Assembly (NCBI GenBank): GCA_039707465.1
Contig: CM077645.1
Coordinates: 169,176,003-169,240,002, forward strand
From: Rhabdophis nuchalis
Taxonomy: Eukaryota; Chordata; Lepidosauria; Squamata; Natricidae
DNA length: 64,000 bases
Direction: 5' to 3'
Part shown: positions 63,087 through 64,000 of the stretch, one piece after another
Position numbering within the stretch: the first letter of the stretch is position 1
Layout: every line of letters starts with the position of its first letter
Position numbers and translations under genes: made by a program
Notes under the pieces: generated by a model
The model's database searches: none
Told to the model about the DNA's origin: nothing
Seen by the model: only the letters and a program-made list of their open reading frames with translations

Positions 63087-64000
63087 CAGCTCATGAAAAC
63101 CCCAAATCCAAAATCTCAGAAAATTAGAATATTACCTGCAATCAATAAAACAAGGATTGTACATAGAACAATAGCGGACCTCTGAAAAGTATAAGCATGC
63201 CTAAGTACTCAAAACTTGGTTTGGGCCCTTTTTGCAGCAATTACTGCCTCAATGCGGTGTGGCATGGAAGCTATCAGCCTGTGGCACTGCTGAGATGTTA
63301 TAGAAGACCAGGATGCTTCAATAGCAGCCTTCAGCTCGTCTGCATTGTTCGGTCTGATGTGTCTCATTTTTCTCTTGGCAATGCCCCGTAGATTCTCTAT
63401 GGGATTCAGGTCAGGCGAGTTTGCTGGGCAATCAAGCACAGTAATCCCACGGTCATTGAACCAGGTTTTGGTGCTTTTGGCAGTGTGGGCAGATGCCAAG
63501 TCCTGCTGGAAAATGAAGTCAGCATCCCCATAAAGCTCATCTGTGGAAGGAAGTATGAAGTGCTCCAAAATCTCCTGGTAGATGGCTGCGTTGACCCTGG
63601 ACTTAATGAAGGACAGTGGACCAACACCAGCAAATGACATGGCTCCCCAAATCAACACAGACTGTGGAAACTTCACACTGGACATCAAGCATCTTGCAGT
63701 GTGTGGCTCTCCATTCTTCCTCCATACTCTGGGTCCTTGTTTTCCAAATGAGATGCAAAAGTTGCTCTCATCAGAAAAGAGGACTTTGGACTGATGAACA
63801 GACCAGATCTGTTTTTCTTTAGACGAGGTAAGACGCTTCTGACGTCTGTTGTTCAGGAACAGCTTGATAAGAGAAATATGACATTTGAAGCCCAGGTCCA
63901 GGATCTGTCTGTGTGTGGTGGCTCTTGATGCACTGACTCCAGCCTCAGTCCACTCCTTGTGAAAGTCCCCAACACTTTTGAATGGCCTTTTCCTGACAAT
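63087..64000 (-). mobile_element. Tc1/mariner transposon, cut by window end
   Basis: The element end at 63087 follows a TA dinucleotide (63085-63086) and begins cagctcatgaaaaccccaaa. A Tc1-type transposase lies on the minus strand. The other end lies past position 64000, so length and the second terminal repeat cannot be given. It lies in the LAMA1 intron after exon 42. Confidence 0.85.
63209..64000 (-). CDS. Tc1/mariner transposase, partial
   Basis: This DDE-family transposase moves the element by cut and paste into TA sites. The minus-strand frame is open from the window edge to a TGA at 63209-63211 (263 codons seen). It shows VLFSDESNFCISFG (first catalytic Asp), DFIFQQDLASAHTA (second Asp) and SPDLNPIENLRG (Glu of DD34E), plus WGAMSFAGVGPL. 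The family usually has IENLWG, so LRG is a possible Trp-to-Arg change. The N-terminal helix-turn-helix DNA-binding part begins in the visible RKRPFKSVGDFHKEWTEAGV or upstream. No stop or frameshift is seen. Confidence 0.88.
   Translation of the reverse strand: MVRKRPFKSVGDFHKEWTEAGVSASRATTHRQILDLGFKCHISLIKLFLNNRRQKRLTSSKEKQIWSVHQSKVLFSDESNFCISFGKQGPRVWRKNGEPHTARCLMSSVKFPQSVLIWGAMSFAGVGPLSFIKSRVNAAIYQEILEHFILPSTDELYGDADFIFQQDLASAHTAKSTKTWFNDRGITVLDCPANSPDLNPIENLRGIAKRKMRHIRPNNADELKAAIEASWSSITSQQCHRLIASMPHRIEAVIAAKRAQTKF

Overview
The window is vertebrate nuclear DNA, most likely from a squamate reptile and plausibly a snake. The evidence is one multi-exon animal gene with long AT-rich introns, plus a squamate-style repeat load: CR1, L2-like and BovB/RTE LINE pieces, many hAT-type miniature elements, a DIRS element, a Tc1/mariner element and abundant microsatellites, some attached to LINE ends. 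No bacterial or viral gene organisation is present. The species call is an inference.

The only host gene I can support is LAMA1, the laminin alpha-1 chain, on the + strand across the whole window. I traced 42 consecutive coding exons (about 2,030 codons) by joining GT/AG splice sites with matching phases. They run from inside the N-terminal LN domain, whose start lies upstream of position 1, through the LE repeats and both L4 (domain IV) modules, then the coiled-coil arm, to the first part of LG1. The rest of the LG domains lies beyond the window. LAMA1 rather than LAMA2 is supported by the L4 modules and especially by the LG1 entry (exon 42). All exon junctions are in phase except exon 40/41, where the best-looking acceptor would create an early stop and a CAGCAG site about 25 bases downstream restores the frame.

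Between exons 7 and 8 (10075-18008) there is a nested structure. A palindromic TA-flanked repeat (10810-17893) is interrupted by a GGTA/GAGA-rich tract and by a structurally complete 6.0-kb DIRS-like retrotransposon (11619-17619). The DIRS copy has inverted terminal repeats, an internal complementary region that matches both ends, a gag-like reading frame with one frame break, an RT/RNase H frame and an overlapping tyrosine recombinase frame. Between exons 22 and 23 (36740-42459) lies an almost full-length CR1/L2-type LINE with a broken endonuclease and an open RT frame. It abuts a CR1 3' fragment that is itself split by a 328-bp solo LTR with 5-bp target duplications. The window ends inside a minus-strand Tc1/mariner element whose transposase frame is open to the edge.

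The other introns hold LINE tails, SINE-like repeats, miniature transposons with clear 8-bp target duplications, microsatellites, and two unexplained exon-like or ORF-like blocks (58400-58577 and 35007-35243). No rRNA, tRNA, CRISPR array or promoter of the host gene was recognised; the LAMA1 promoter and 3' end are outside the window.
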